A stretch of DNA of 64,000 nt from Gottfriedia sp049568075 (lineage in GTDB: Bacteria; Bacillota; Bacilli; Bacillales; Bacillaceae_G). The translations under genes were made by a program, and so were the position numbers. Below are positions 42,880 to 52,076 of the stretch, one piece after another (within the stretch, counting starts at the first letter, position 1; the number at the start of each line of letters is the position of its first letter). The notes beneath the pieces are model-generated. The model was not told the DNA's origin and did not search any database. It saw only the letters and a program-made list of their open reading frames with translations. The stretch is from the NCBI GenBank assembly GCA_049568075.1, contig CP144911.1; one strand, given 5' to 3'.

Positions 42880-43731
42880 TTAATCTGTTGGCTCCTGGTT
42901 TACCCGTTCCGATAATATACGATATTGATAAAATTTCTTTGTATATTCTAATACGTTTTTTGTAAAAGATTCATTCCACTTTGCCCCAACAGTAACTCCT
43001 AATAAAGGAATACCACTTAAAACCTTATTCCGTAATGAGTGGATTGTTAATAACTTGCACATTTGTAATATAACTGTGTAATAGACCCCTTCTCCATTAA
43101 ATTCATTTTCCCAATTTGCAAATACGTCCGAATCCTCATGCTTTAAAATATCGTTCATTAAATTACTCCAAACAACGTATTTTTCGGTTGATGGGAGGAT
43201 TGCACCTTGTAATACTTTTAAGCTGCATTCCATCTCTTTTGGAATACTTACATCATAACCATAACAAAGTGCTATTTCTTGTACCGTTTTAAGATTAATA
43301 AATAATAAAGCAGGCAAATCACCAAATAAAGCAAGCTTTGTACTAGTTCCACTTATTCCACCTTGAACACTTGAAACTATTAATGCTTTCGATATTTCTT
43401 GCTCAGCTAAGAAATTCAATTGTCTTAATGGTAACTTTCTTAAATCGCTTATTGTCTTAATATCACTTCTTAAAATTTGTGCTCGATTAAGTATATCTAA
43501 TTTCTTTTCTTGAAACTGTTTTGTTGTTTGTATTAAAGATTGAGTGTGGAAAAAAGCAGTTGAAAAAAATTCATTAAAAGTATTCGAATAGCTCTGAGGT
43601 ATTTTTTGGAGGAGAAAATTAGAAGCATTCTGATACATAAGTTCTAATTTATTTAAATTTTGCTGTTGTTGTTTCTTTTCAATCAATTCGTTAAGTTCAA
43701 GCCATAAATTATACTCTTTCATCTGATCCAT
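42880..43731 (-). CDS. EcsC family protein
   Basis: A 283-aa protein with the EcsC pattern: a glutamine-rich helical N-terminus, then VSSVQGGISGTSTKLALFGDLPALLFINLKTVQEIALCYGYD around 125-165 (described by key segments GISG, DLPAL, ALCYGYD) and SGIPLLGVTVGA near 245. EcsC-type proteins are poorly understood, linked in B. subtilis to the EcsAB transporter or to membrane association. ATG 43731 follows GAGGTG. It lies downstream of ackA; the ackA terminator overlaps its leader. Confidence 0.78.
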   Translation of the reverse strand: MDQMKEYNLWLELNELIEKKQQQQNLNKLELMYQNASNFLLQKIPQSYSNTFNEFFSTAFFHTQSLIQTTKQFQEKKLDILNRAQILRSDIKTISDLRKLPLRQLNFLAEQEISKALIVSSVQGGISGTSTKLALFGDLPALLFINLKTVQEIALCYGYDVSIPKEMECSLKVLQGAILPSTEKYVVWSNLMNDILKHEDSDVFANWENEFNGEGVYYTVILQMCKLLTIHSLRNKVLSGIPLLGVTVGAKWNESFTKNVLEYTKKFYQYRILSERVNQEPTD

Positions 43732-43747
43732 ACTATCACCTCGAATA

Positions 43748-43820
43748 TAAAAAAACGTAGAGCCAAAAAGTGAACTCAATTTAAGAATATGAGGTCATCT
43801 ATTTTTGTATGCTCTACGTT
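43748..43820 (-). terminator. ackA terminator with a long loop
   Basis: Stem AACGTAGAGC/GCTCTACGTT (43819-43810 with 43762-43753) enclosing a 47-nt loop, then TTTTT on the minus strand. It lies between ackA and the EcsC-like gene, close to the latter's ribosome site. Confidence 0.65.
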
Positions 43821-43836
43821 TATGCTTACTTTTTGA

Positions 43837-45027
43837 TTATTTCATTCCAACTCGTACTACATCTCTTGCGATTACAACTTCTTCATTAGTAGGAATTACG
43901 ATAACTTTAACTGGAGAGTGATCAAAGCTAATGAATGCTTCTTTTCCTCTAAAGTTATTTTTACTTGGGTCAAAATAAACACCCATAAATTCAAGACCTT
44001 CTAATACGGCTTGACGAATTTCTGGACCATTTTCACCAATACCAGCAGTGAAGATAATCGCATCTACACCTTTCATGCGTGCAGCATACGATCCTAGATA
44101 TTTGTGAATACGTTCAATGAATACACTTTGAGCGATTTTAGCTCGTTTATTACCTTCTTCAGCTGCAGTCTCAATATCACGTAAGTCACTTGAGAATCCA
44201 GAGATCCCAAGCATACCACTTTGTTTATTTAATACATCAAGTACTTCCTCAGCTGTTTTACCTGTTTTTTCCATAATAAATGGGATTAAAGCTGGGTCTA
44301 AGTTACCTGAACGAGTTCCCATTGTTACACCAGCAAGTGGAGTGAATCCCATTGAAGTATCAATTGATTTTCCACCTTCAACTGCAGCAATACTTGCACC
44401 ATTTCCTAAGTGACATGAAATAAGTCTTAGCTCTTCAATTGGTTTACCAATTAATTCAGCAGCTCTTTCTGTTACATACTTATGTGATGTACCGTGGAAT
44501 CCATATTTACGAATACCAAATTGCTTATAGTACTCATAAGGTAAGCTATATAAGTAAGACTCTTCTGGCATTGTTTGATGGAACGCAGTATCAAATACAG
44601 CAACTGCAGGAACATTTGGTAATAATTCTTTAAATGCACGAATACCAACTAGGTTAGCTGGGTTATGAAGTGGTGCTAAATCAGAAAGTTGATCAATTTG
44701 TTGTTCAACTTCTTCAGTAATTACAGCAGAATCTGTAAATAGTTCTCCACCGTGAACTACACGATGTCCAACTCCATGAATTTCATCGAATGAAGAAATA
44801 ATTCCTAAACCTGTTAGCTTTTCAAGAAGCATTTTTACTGCAACAGAGTGATCAGCAATATCAGTTACTTCTTTAATTTTTTCGCCGTTTACTGAAATTA
44901 CAAAAACACTATCCTTTATACCAATACGTTCTACTAAACCAATTGTAAGTACTTTTTCGCTAGGCATTTCAATTAATTGAAATTTTAATGACGATGAACC
45001 TGCATTAATAGCAAGAATATTTGCCAT
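43837..45027 (-). CDS. ackA: Acetate kinase
   Basis: Converts acetyl phosphate and ADP to acetate and ATP in overflow metabolism. It has 396 aa from ATG 45027, which follows AAAGGAGAGGT. Motifs: INAGSSSLKFQL near 6-17, GHRVVHGGE, DTAFHQTMPE (catalytic Asp), HLGNGASIAAVEGG and the C-terminal FTAGIGENGPEIR. Its own promoter lies at 45109-45081, and ytxK lies directly upstream, the B. subtilis arrangement. In B. subtilis it is activated by CcpA; I did not find a clear cre site. Confidence 0.96.
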   Translation of the reverse strand: MANILAINAGSSSLKFQLIEMPSEKVLTIGLVERIGIKDSVFVISVNGEKIKEVTDIADHSVAVKMLLEKLTGLGIISSFDEIHGVGHRVVHGGELFTDSAVITEEVEQQIDQLSDLAPLHNPANLVGIRAFKELLPNVPAVAVFDTAFHQTMPEESYLYSLPYEYYKQFGIRKYGFHGTSHKYVTERAAELIGKPIEELRLISCHLGNGASIAAVEGGKSIDTSMGFTPLAGVTMGTRSGNLDPALIPFIMEKTGKTAEEVLDVLNKQSGMLGISGFSSDLRDIETAAEEGNKRAKIAQSVFIERIHKYLGSYAARMKGVDAIIFTAGIGENGPEIRQAVLEGLEFMGVYFDPSKNNFRGKEAFISFDHSPVKVIVIPTNEEVVIARDVVRVGMK

Positions 45028-45080
45028 GTTTTTTACCTCTCCTTTAAACATGAAACTGTTATATTTTTTTAGCTGAAATT

Positions 45081-45109
45081 ATTATAACACAAATTAGTTT
45101 ACGTGTTTA
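45081..45109 (-). promoter_or_regulatory. ackA promoter
   Basis: Minus strand -35 TAAACA (45109-45104), 17-bp spacer, extended -10 TGTTATAAT (TATAAT at 45086-45081). Confidence 0.65.
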
Positions 45110-45118
45110 AAAGTTCAA

Positions 45119-46111
45119 TTATTGTAAATTTTCTTTAAACCATTCATTCATTTGAAGCATAATATCTTCAACTGCTTTCATATTCGATAACTTAGGGAAA
45201 TCAACTAATAAAGCCTGCTTTGGCTTCTTCATATTTTCTGCATTTTTGCGGATTATTAATATACTTTTTTGATGTTTTTCATCCTTAAAGGCAGATACTG
45301 GCAACTGTATCAATCCTTGAATAACACCTGTTTCATTAATATAGCTTTGTAATTGTGCAGATTGCTCTGAAGTAAATAGGTGATTTGGAACTAGCGAGAT
45401 GAAAAATCCTCCAGATTTTAAGTAGTTCATACTTTGCTCAATAAACAAATGATGAGCATAAGACAGGCCTTCTTTTGCTTTTAAAGTATATTCGTTTGCA
45501 CGTTCAGCATTTGGATAAAAACCAATTGGTAGATCACAAACAACAAGGTCAACCGGATCTACAAATAAAGGTGCTAAACTATCTTGATTAAATAGTTCTA
45601 TTTCATGTCCTAGTAAGTTGCCAATAACAAATGCGATTCTAACAAGAACATCATCTACATCTATTCCAACAGATTCAGTAAATTTATCCTTTGAAGAATT
45701 TAAAATTGTTAATAGAAGATTTCCAGTACCGATTGCCGGATCTAAAATAGTTAAATTTTGTTTCCCCTCAGTAAGCTTTCCAACTAAATAAGTAATAATA
45801 AAAGCAATACCATCTGGAGTCATTTCATGATTTGTTTGTACCCCTTGCTTCATACCTTTTAATATCGCTAATTGAAATGCTCTACGAATACTCTCATTAT
45901 CTTTTGATGCCGATGTAAATTGATGAATTGTATTCATAAGCTTGTCTTTTTGTGAACCATTAATTTCTTCTTGCAAAACTTCCCCTTCAAAGAAATTTTC
46001 ACCTGTTTCAATTAATGCCTCTAAATAAGAAATTTCTAAATTATCTTTTAAACATTCTGTCGATTCATCTATGTAATTAAATAAAAATTCTACTGAATTC
46101 TCTCTTACCAT
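45119..46111 (-). CDS. ytxK: YtxK, methyltransferase-like protein
   Basis: A 330-aa class I SAM methyltransferase-fold protein resembling N6-adenine type I enzymes. Motif I is LDPAIGTGNLLLTIL. The motif IV position reads CDLPIGFYP, not the usual NPPY/F. No DNA-recognition domain is present. ATG 46111 follows GTGAGGA at 8 nt. It precedes ackA. In B. subtilis YtxK is a conserved protein of unknown target, so activity on DNA is not assured. Confidence 0.87.
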   Translation of the reverse strand: MVRENSVEFLFNYIDESTECLKDNLEISYLEALIETGENFFEGEVLQEEINGSQKDKLMNTIHQFTSASKDNESIRRAFQLAILKGMKQGVQTNHEMTPDGIAFIITYLVGKLTEGKQNLTILDPAIGTGNLLLTILNSSKDKFTESVGIDVDDVLVRIAFVIGNLLGHEIELFNQDSLAPLFVDPVDLVVCDLPIGFYPNAERANEYTLKAKEGLSYAHHLFIEQSMNYLKSGGFFISLVPNHLFTSEQSAQLQSYINETGVIQGLIQLPVSAFKDEKHQKSILIIRKNAENMKKPKQALLVDFPKLSNMKAVEDIMLQMNEWFKENLQ

Positions 46112-46415
46112 TTTTCATTCCTCACTTTCATAATAGAACAGTCATTGTGTTTCATTATACGTATGGCTTTTAAACGTGTCCACTTTAATAATTTCTTCTA
46201 TTAGAAAGTATTTGGTTTTTTTAATCAATTTTAATCCAGTACTGTTAATTTAATTTTAATTGATGAATGTTTACTTTTATTTAATACATTTTGAACTTTT
46301 TATGTAGTTTTATTATTTTGGTATTGAACTGAATTAATGTCATTATGATGAACAGTATCTTTTTCATGGAGCAATAATGAAAACATAAAAAAGACCTCTT
46401 ATACTGAGGCCCTCG
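46112..46415. other. intergenic region before ytxK
   Basis: About 304 bp, AT-rich. It must hold the ytxK promoter (minus strand), which I could not fix, and ends in the terminator of the DUF2156 gene (46387-46412). No other feature seen. Confidence 0.5.
46387..46412 (-). terminator. terminator of the DUF2156 gene
   Basis: 6-bp stem GGCCTC/GAGGTC (one wobble), 7-nt loop, then TTTTTT on the minus strand. Confidence 0.65.
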
Positions 46416-47456
46416 TTAACTAATTTTCACTTTCTTTTCCAAAGGTTTCATAAATCGGGTTATATAGTTCAAAGATTTTGTTCCATGAACTAGGCGATAT
46501 AAGCTTGTGATAACCGAAAGTAATGTATATGGTTTGTATGCTAAGTATTTTGATTCCCATTTATTCGCAAATTTGCTTTTAAAAGTTAATAATCCTTTGA
46601 AGTTATAAATTGAGTTACCATATTTAAAGATTATTTTTGCGGATTTTTCGATGATTGATGATTTTGAATCTTGGCCAACATTTGCTAATGGTGCCATTCC
46701 AAGGCTGCAGCTTTTAAATCCATTTTCTTTTGCCCAAAACATAATTGAAACAAACAGCATATCCATCGTTCCATATGGTAATTCCTTTAAATATCTCATT
46801 AAATCGATTGTTATATTTTCGGCTTGAATCGGTAATGTCGCAAAAGCAATTACTTGACCATTTTTATCCCTTAAAATTCCGATCGGAAAATTTGAAACAT
46901 AATCAAAATGAAATGAACCTACTGAAAAGGATAGCTCTTCTCTTCCGTTTAACCATACATCAGAGACCCCTTTTAGCTCTTGAAGTAGACCTATAGAATG
47001 TCCAGGCATAGACACTTCAAATTGATATCCTTGTCGAATGAATTTATTCCTTTTTGTTCTTAGTTTTGCTCCTTTTTTACCTGCAATTTCGAAATTCTCT
47101 AATTCAACTATTGCTTCTTCACCTAATTTTAACAATCGATAGCCAGCTTTTTCATACAACATTTTTGAGTTTTCGTCTATTTGATAAAAGCACGGAATAC
47201 ATTTTATACTCCTTGAATAATGTTCAAACTCCTTTATTTTTTCAAAAGAAATCTCACCAATTGGATCACATAGAACAACTAATTTATTACCTTTTTCACG
47301 GTAAACAAATGCAGATTTTTGATCTTCTGAAAGAAATACTTTTTTATCTCCAAGTAATCCTAAATGTGTTAATGAAGTTCCACCATATGATTGAATAAGT
47401 TGTTGAATAATCTCAATTGTAGTTTTTTGATTTGATTCTTTTAAAATTTGTTTCAT
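46416..47456 (-). CDS. DUF2156 (MprF C-terminal-like) protein
   Basis: A 346-aa soluble protein with the tandem GNAT-like fold found in the catalytic domain of MprF (phosphatidylglycerol lysyltransferase). Segments: VVLCDPIGE, LRTKRNKFIRQGYQFEVS, LMRYLKELPYGTMDMLFV and SLGMAPLANVG. The membrane flippase domain of MprF is absent. ATG 47456 follows GGGGG. Such stand-alone proteins may aminoacylate other targets; the substrate is unknown. Divergent from the P5C reductase gene. Confidence 0.8.
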   Translation of the reverse strand: MKQILKESNQKTTIEIIQQLIQSYGGTSLTHLGLLGDKKVFLSEDQKSAFVYREKGNKLVVLCDPIGEISFEKIKEFEHYSRSIKCIPCFYQIDENSKMLYEKAGYRLLKLGEEAIVELENFEIAGKKGAKLRTKRNKFIRQGYQFEVSMPGHSIGLLQELKGVSDVWLNGREELSFSVGSFHFDYVSNFPIGILRDKNGQVIAFATLPIQAENITIDLMRYLKELPYGTMDMLFVSIMFWAKENGFKSCSLGMAPLANVGQDSKSSIIEKSAKIIFKYGNSIYNFKGLLTFKSKFANKWESKYLAYKPYTLLSVITSLYRLVHGTKSLNYITRFMKPLEKKVKIS

Positions 47457-47559
47457 AATACCCCCAATATAAAGAGTCAATTTTCTTTACAATTTCTATT
47501 TTACAAAAAATAATTCCTTGTGGATATCCATACATTATTTTTTTTTATTAATGTATTAT

Positions 47560-47588
47560 TTGGTAATATCTAACCCCTCCTGTATAAT
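47560..47588 (+). promoter_or_regulatory. P5C reductase promoter
   Basis: -35 TTGGTA (47560-47565), 17-bp spacer, -10 TATAAT (47583-47588). Confidence 0.65.
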
Positions 47589-47622
47589 TCAATTTATTAA
47601 ATATAAATGGATGTGAGAACAA

Positions 47623-48429
47623 ATGAATAAGAAGATTGGTTTTATTGGTTGCGGTAAAATGGCCCAAGCTATGATTGGTGGGTTAATTGATTCGAATGTA
47701 ATTGAAAAGCATCAAATTTATGTAAGTGCAAGATCTAATGAAACACTTGTAAAAGTGAAAGATTTATATAATGTTCACACATTAAATAGTAATATCGATT
47801 TAGCAATGCAGGTTGATTATTTGTTTTTAGCAGTTAAACCTGATTTATATCCAACTATTATTGAGGAAATTAAAGAAGTTGTTTCAAGTAATACTGTAAT
47901 CATTACAATTGCCGCTGGAATTACTTTAGAAGGTGTTGAGAAATCATTCGGTAAAGAGGTTAAAATCGTTCGAACGATGCCAAATACTCCTTCGTTAGTT
48001 AGGGAAGGCATGAGTGCACTGTGTCATAATCAAGTAGTGTCCAATGAAGAGTTAAGTGAAGTAATGGAAATTTTCAATAGCTTCGGAAAATGCGAATTAG
48101 TAAATGAAAAATTAATGGATGCGATTCCTGCTGTTAGTGGTTCTTCTCCAGCTTATGTTTACTTAATGATTGAAGCTTTAGCAGATGGAGCTGTATTACA
48201 AGGTATCAAACGCGACCAAGCATATAAGTTAGCTGCACAAGCAGTTTTAGGTGCAGCAAAAATGGTACTTGAAACTGAACTACATCCTGGAGAATTAAAA
48301 GACCAAGTTTGTACACCAGGTGGTGCAACAATAGAAGCAATTGCCGAATTAGAAAAACAAGGCTTCCGCTCATCTATTATTTCGGCCATGGAACGTTGTA
48401 CTGAGAAATCAGTGTCTTTAGGTAAATGA
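47623..48429 (+). CDS. Pyrroline-5-carboxylate reductase
   Basis: Last step of proline synthesis (P5C to proline with NADPH). The 268-aa protein has GFIGCGKMAQAMIGG near 6-20, the AVKPD strand end, and the C-terminal signature VSGSSPAYVYLMIEALADG and TPGGATIEA. Bacillus has several paralogues (proG, proH, proI), and the sequence does not tell which one this is. The ATG follows a GGATGTGAG site. Monocistronic, with its own promoter and terminator. Confidence 0.93.
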   Translation: MNKKIGFIGCGKMAQAMIGGLIDSNVIEKHQIYVSARSNETLVKVKDLYNVHTLNSNIDLAMQVDYLFLAVKPDLYPTIIEEIKEVVSSNTVIITIAAGITLEGVEKSFGKEVKIVRTMPNTPSLVREGMSALCHNQVVSNEELSEVMEIFNSFGKCELVNEKLMDAIPAVSGSSPAYVYLMIEALADGAVLQGIKRDQAYKLAAQAVLGAAKMVLETELHPGELKDQVCTPGGATIEAIAELEKQGFRSSIISAMERCTEKSVSLGK

Positions 48430-48452
48430 TATTGGAACCATATACACACTGA

Positions 48453-48480
48453 GGCATTCATATTTGTGAATGCCTTTTTA
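48453..48480 (+). terminator. P5C reductase terminator
   Basis: Perfect 8-bp stem GGCATTCA/TGAATGCC (48453-48460 with 48467-48474), then TTTTT. Confidence 0.85.
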
Positions 48481-48485
48481 ATGCA

Positions 48486-48512
48486 AAAAAACTGTCGAGA
48501 TTTACTCGACAG
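48486..48512 (-). terminator. tpx terminator
   Basis: Perfect 8-bp stem CTGTCGAG/CTCGACAG (48512-48505 with 48499-48492), then TTTTTTT on the minus strand. Confidence 0.9.
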
Positions 48513-48540
48513 CCTTTTACCTCTTAAAGGGTATTTGTTA

Positions 48541-49041
48541 TTATTTTGCAGCTTTTACAGCTTCGATTGCTGCTTCATAGTTTGGATGAGTTGTACCTTC
48601 AGCTACGTACTCAACGTAAGTAACAACATCATTTGAATCTACTACGAATACTGCACGAGCTAATAAACGTAATTCTTGCATTAAGACACCAAATGCTTCA
48701 CCAAAAGATGCATCACGGTGATCAGAATAAGTATGTACATTTTCTAAACCACTTGCAGCACACCATCTTTTTTGTGCGAATGGTAAGTCCATTGAAATTG
48801 TTAAAACTTCAACGTTTTCTACGTTTGATAATTCTTCGTTAAAACGACGAGTTTGAGCATCACAAATTCCAGTATCTACAGAAGGTACTGCGCTAATTAA
48901 GCGTACTTTACCAGCTGAAGCCTCTAAAGTTACAGGGCTTAAATCATTTGCTAATACAGTAAAGCTTGGAGCTTTTTCTCCTACTTTTACTTCTTGTCCA
49001 ATAAGAGTTACTGGATTGTTTTTAAATGTTACAGTTGCCAT
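48541..49041 (-). CDS. tpx: Thiol peroxidase Tpx
   Basis: Atypical 2-Cys peroxiredoxin reducing organic peroxides with thioredoxin. The 166-aa protein has peroxidatic C60 (VDTGICDAQTRRF) and resolving C94 (RWCAASGL). ATG 49041 follows GGGAGG; the longer frame begins inside that site. It lies next to ytfJ-ytfI, as in B. subtilis. Confidence 0.95.
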   Translation of the reverse strand: MATVTFKNNPVTLIGQEVKVGEKAPSFTVLANDLSPVTLEASAGKVRLISAVPSVDTGICDAQTRRFNEELSNVENVEVLTISMDLPFAQKRWCAASGLENVHTYSDHRDASFGEAFGVLMQELRLLARAVFVVDSNDVVTYVEYVAEGTTHPNYEAAIEAVKAAK

Positions 49042-49132
49042 GATATTTCCTCCCAAAATTACAAAATGTTCACAACATTTATCTTACTGGAAGGAAACCT
49101 TGAATGCAATTAACTTTACTTAAATTTTATAT

Positions 49133-49576
49133 TTAATCTAAATCTGAATCAAAATCATCCACATGTTTATCTGAATCATCTTTTTTCTTCATATATTTTT
49201 TTACTTTTTCTAATGCTTGTGGAGTTAAATCCATTAGCTTTTCAATTAAATGTGTATTTTGGTCTAAGTGAAGTAGTTTAACACCATCTTTACCTACAAT
49301 TAAAAATGCAATCGGAGTGATTGAAGCACCTCCGCCTGTACCTCCTCCAAATGGATGTGGACTTCTTACTTCAGCTTCTTTAACACCATCTACTAAATGG
49401 TAATTTCGAAATTCACTTCCACCAGCTGCAAAGCCAACCCCTACTTTTGATACGGTTAAAATTAAACTTCCATCTGGTGTTGAAATTGGATCACCAATAA
49501 TTGTATTTACATTAATCATTGCTGATAAATTTTCCATTGCCGCGTGCATTAAGTCTCCAATAGGATGTTGACTCAT
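49133..49576 (-). CDS. ytfJ: GerW family sporulation protein YtfJ
   Basis: A 147-aa protein of the YtfJ/GerW family with the glycine-rich HPFGGGTGGGASITP followed by IAFLIVGKDGVKLL, and a charged C-terminus with an Asp-rich tail. In B. subtilis YtfJ (GerW) is a forespore protein, implicated in germination with L-alanine. The start follows GAGGTG. It lies 13 bp downstream of ytfI, so the two are probably cotranscribed. Confidence 0.92.
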   Translation of the reverse strand: MSQHPIGDLMHAAMENLSAMINVNTIIGDPISTPDGSLILTVSKVGVGFAAGGSEFRNYHLVDGVKEAEVRSPHPFGGGTGGGASITPIAFLIVGKDGVKLLHLDQNTHLIEKLMDLTPQALEKVKKYMKKKDDSDKHVDDFDSDLD

Positions 49577-49589
49577 TTGTTAATCACCT

Positions 49590-50219
49590 CTAATTAGTTT
49601 CGATTGGATGTGTTGCTTTAAAGTCTTTTCTAGTTTTTAAATATGCTTTAAGTAATAATAATCCCGCAAAGACTGCCTTTCGTACCGAAAATGAAAACCT
49701 TATCTTTCCTTTAGTTTCCATTACGGACGTATAATAATTGGGCGTGATATCGATCGTTGGCGGATGATGTAATATTGTAAATTTCTTTAATAAATTTTCA
49801 AAAATTCCGATCGCACTATAAGCTGTTCCAATTGATATCCCTGTTAAAGCAGAATTTCCGACACCGAAATGAATATGATAAGTTAAATTGTAAATTTGTA
49901 CAGTGTTTAAAAATTTTGTAATGATAGTATGTCCGTTGGAGTATAAATTTATGAAAAAATCAATTTGTTGAAAGACAGACAAATCCCTTTTTTTCTCTAA
50001 ATCTGATACGTCCTCCTTTACCTCTTTTGGTCTCTTTAAAGGAATCGTAAAGGTGAAATACAAAAGGTTGTTCAGGATAGACAGTTTAATATTCATAAAT
50101 CGTTCTTCATTTGTATAAACGGATAAAATATTGACTTTCATATTTATAAAAAGGACGAAAATGATTAACAGTAAAACAACGATTGCAATAAAAATTAGAA
50201 TTGAGTATAGGTAAAGCAA
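49590..50219 (-). CDS. ytfI: DUF2953 membrane protein YtfI
   Basis: A 209-aa protein with one N-terminal membrane helix (about 3-25) and a soluble domain with YHIHFGVGNSALTGISIG and DITPNYY, typical of DUF2953. Function unknown; it is the conserved upstream partner of ytfJ, so a sporulation role is likely. Ends with a basic tail. Confidence 0.85.
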   Translation of the reverse strand: MLYLYSILIFIAIVVLLLIIFVLFINMKVNILSVYTNEERFMNIKLSILNNLLYFTFTIPLKRPKEVKEDVSDLEKKRDLSVFQQIDFFINLYSNGHTIITKFLNTVQIYNLTYHIHFGVGNSALTGISIGTAYSAIGIFENLLKKFTILHHPPTIDITPNYYTSVMETKGKIRFSFSVRKAVFAGLLLLKAYLKTRKDFKATHPIETN

Positions 50220-50270
50220 AAAATCACCCTTTTTTGTATCAGTATGGGCAAACCAACTTCTGGATAAACA

Positions 50271-50302
50271 AAAAGAATGGTAAAATTACATACCATTCTT
50301 TT
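50271..50302. terminator. hairpin between ytcJ and ytfI
   Basis: Perfect 12-bp stem AAAAGAATGGTA/TACCATTCTTTT (50271-50282 with 50291-50302) with T tails on both strands, downstream of ytcJ. Confidence 0.85.
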
Positions 50303-50338
50303 TGAGTAGTAAAATATTAGGTTTTTAATGTAAATTCT

Positions 50339-50363
50339 AGTTGTTTGTTGGTAACAAACAACT
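50339..50363 (-). other. perfect hairpin just after ytcJ
   Basis: 11-bp perfect stem AGTTGTTTGTT/AACAAACAACT with a 3-nt loop, 32 bp after the ytcJ stop, without a T run. It may protect the 3' end or act with the terminator at 50271-50302. Confidence 0.55.
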
Positions 50364-50395
50364 TCTAGGACACTCTCGCTTGACCTTCCCTTAAC

Positions 50396-51970
50396 TTACT
50401 CATGTCTTTTATAGACAATATAACCACGGCAAATAGTTTCACTGCATTTAACAGACAGTAGATCATCTTTTTCTAACTCAAATGGATTTTCATCAAATAA
50501 AATAATGTCAGCAGAATATCCTTCTTTTATGAGACCTCTTTTATCTTCTTGACGAAACGAAGCCGCACTATCAATTGTATATAGTTTTATTGCCTCATAT
50601 AGGCTAATTGCTTCATCGATATTATATGCTATCTGGTCCTTTGCTTTTCGGGTAACCGCTGTATATATACCTTGCCACGGATTAATTGTATCAATCGGTG
50701 TATCTGAACCATTTGCTATAGCGATTGATTCATTTAATAGTGTTTTAATTAAATATGCATATTCATTTCGGCTATGACCAATACGTTCTACTAGCCATGG
50801 ATAATCGGCATATATAAATGAGGTTTGTACATCTACAACGATGTTTAATTCTTTCATTTCCTCAATTAATTTTGGAGATAAAATTGCACAATGTATAAAA
50901 CGATCAGGTAGCTGAGTTTGATTAGGATATTTTTTAACAACATCAATAGCTTGCTTAACGGCTAAATCTCCAATCATATGAAATGCTATTGGCAATCTAT
51001 TTTCACGCGCTTTTTTTGTAATTATTTCTAATTTTTCTAAAGAAGTCACTTGTAATCCTGTTATGCTTTGATCGTCGTCATAAGGTTTTTGTAACAGTGC
51101 AGTGCGACCACCAAATGAACCATCAATAAATGCTTTTACGCCTCCAAATGATACATTTTTATTGCCATTATGTAATCTTCCTTTGACTTCATCCAAAGTC
51201 GTATGATGAATTAAAACATGAGTATGAAATGGAACTTCATTTAACAATCGCTCATATAAATCTATCACTAAATTTGCGTTTCCATAATAGGATAAATCCT
51301 CTGTAACCGCTCCAACAATACCGTATTGATAACAATCTTTAATAGCGGAAATGATTGCTTTTGACAAATACTGATCGTCAGGTGCCGGCATCGCTTTTAT
51401 GATTAAATTGACAGCTTCATCATACAATAATCCGTTTAAACGACCATCCTCAAAGCAGCCAATTTGTCCTCCTTCGATTTGCATTTGTTCATTTATTGAT
51501 GCATGGTCAAGTGCAAGAGAATTTACAAAGTAGACATGTCTACAAGTTCTTTTTAACACAAGTGGATTTGTGCTTGATAAACTATTTAAGTCGTCAATGC
51601 AAAATACAGCTTTTGAGTCCCATTCGTTTTCATTCCATCCTTCCCCAACAATCCACTCATTTGGGTGCGCGTCATTTACAACTTTTTTCATTCGATCAAG
51701 CATCTCGTCATATGATTGACACTTTGACAAATCTACACGATTCATCGCTTCTCCATGACCAATTAAATGCAAATGACTATCAATGAAACCTGGAAAACCG
51801 ATTTTTCCGTTACAATTGATTTTCTCAAATTGTTCACCCTCTAAAGTAGAAAGTAAATCTTCATATGTTCCTGTTTTTAAAATTTGTTCACCTTCAGTAA
51901 TGATTGAGTCTACAGTTTCCCCTTCATTTTCCATCGTATAGAATAAACCATTATGCCAAAGCTTCTTCAT
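50396..51970 (-). CDS. ytcJ: Amidohydrolase YtcJ
   Basis: A 524-aa amidohydrolase of the YtcJ-like group. The metal motif is GFPGFIDSHLHLIGHG near 62-77, with later His/Asp ligands in FHMIGD, HCAILS and NGSDTPID. ATG 51970 follows GGTGGA; the longer frame lacks a site. Substrate unknown; relatives hydrolyse amides and formamides. It lies downstream of ytcI as in B. subtilis. Confidence 0.88.
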   Translation of the reverse strand: MKKLWHNGLFYTMENEGETVDSIITEGEQILKTGTYEDLLSTLEGEQFEKINCNGKIGFPGFIDSHLHLIGHGEAMNRVDLSKCQSYDEMLDRMKKVVNDAHPNEWIVGEGWNENEWDSKAVFCIDDLNSLSSTNPLVLKRTCRHVYFVNSLALDHASINEQMQIEGGQIGCFEDGRLNGLLYDEAVNLIIKAMPAPDDQYLSKAIISAIKDCYQYGIVGAVTEDLSYYGNANLVIDLYERLLNEVPFHTHVLIHHTTLDEVKGRLHNGNKNVSFGGVKAFIDGSFGGRTALLQKPYDDDQSITGLQVTSLEKLEIITKKARENRLPIAFHMIGDLAVKQAIDVVKKYPNQTQLPDRFIHCAILSPKLIEEMKELNIVVDVQTSFIYADYPWLVERIGHSRNEYAYLIKTLLNESIAIANGSDTPIDTINPWQGIYTAVTRKAKDQIAYNIDEAISLYEAIKLYTIDSAASFRQEDKRGLIKEGYSADIILFDENPFELEKDDLLSVKCSETICRGYIVYKRHE

Positions 51971-52076
51971 TTCATTCCACCAACCGTTCTTAAAATAGTT
52001 TCGTTTTTTATTTTGAAAGATAAATTGTCCCAAAATCAAAAAAAGAGGGAATTTTCCCTCATTTTAACATAAGTAT

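Noticed and set aside
45060..45118. cre (CcpA) site upstream of ackA
   Set aside because: AACACGTAAAC is similar in part, but does not match the cre consensus well.
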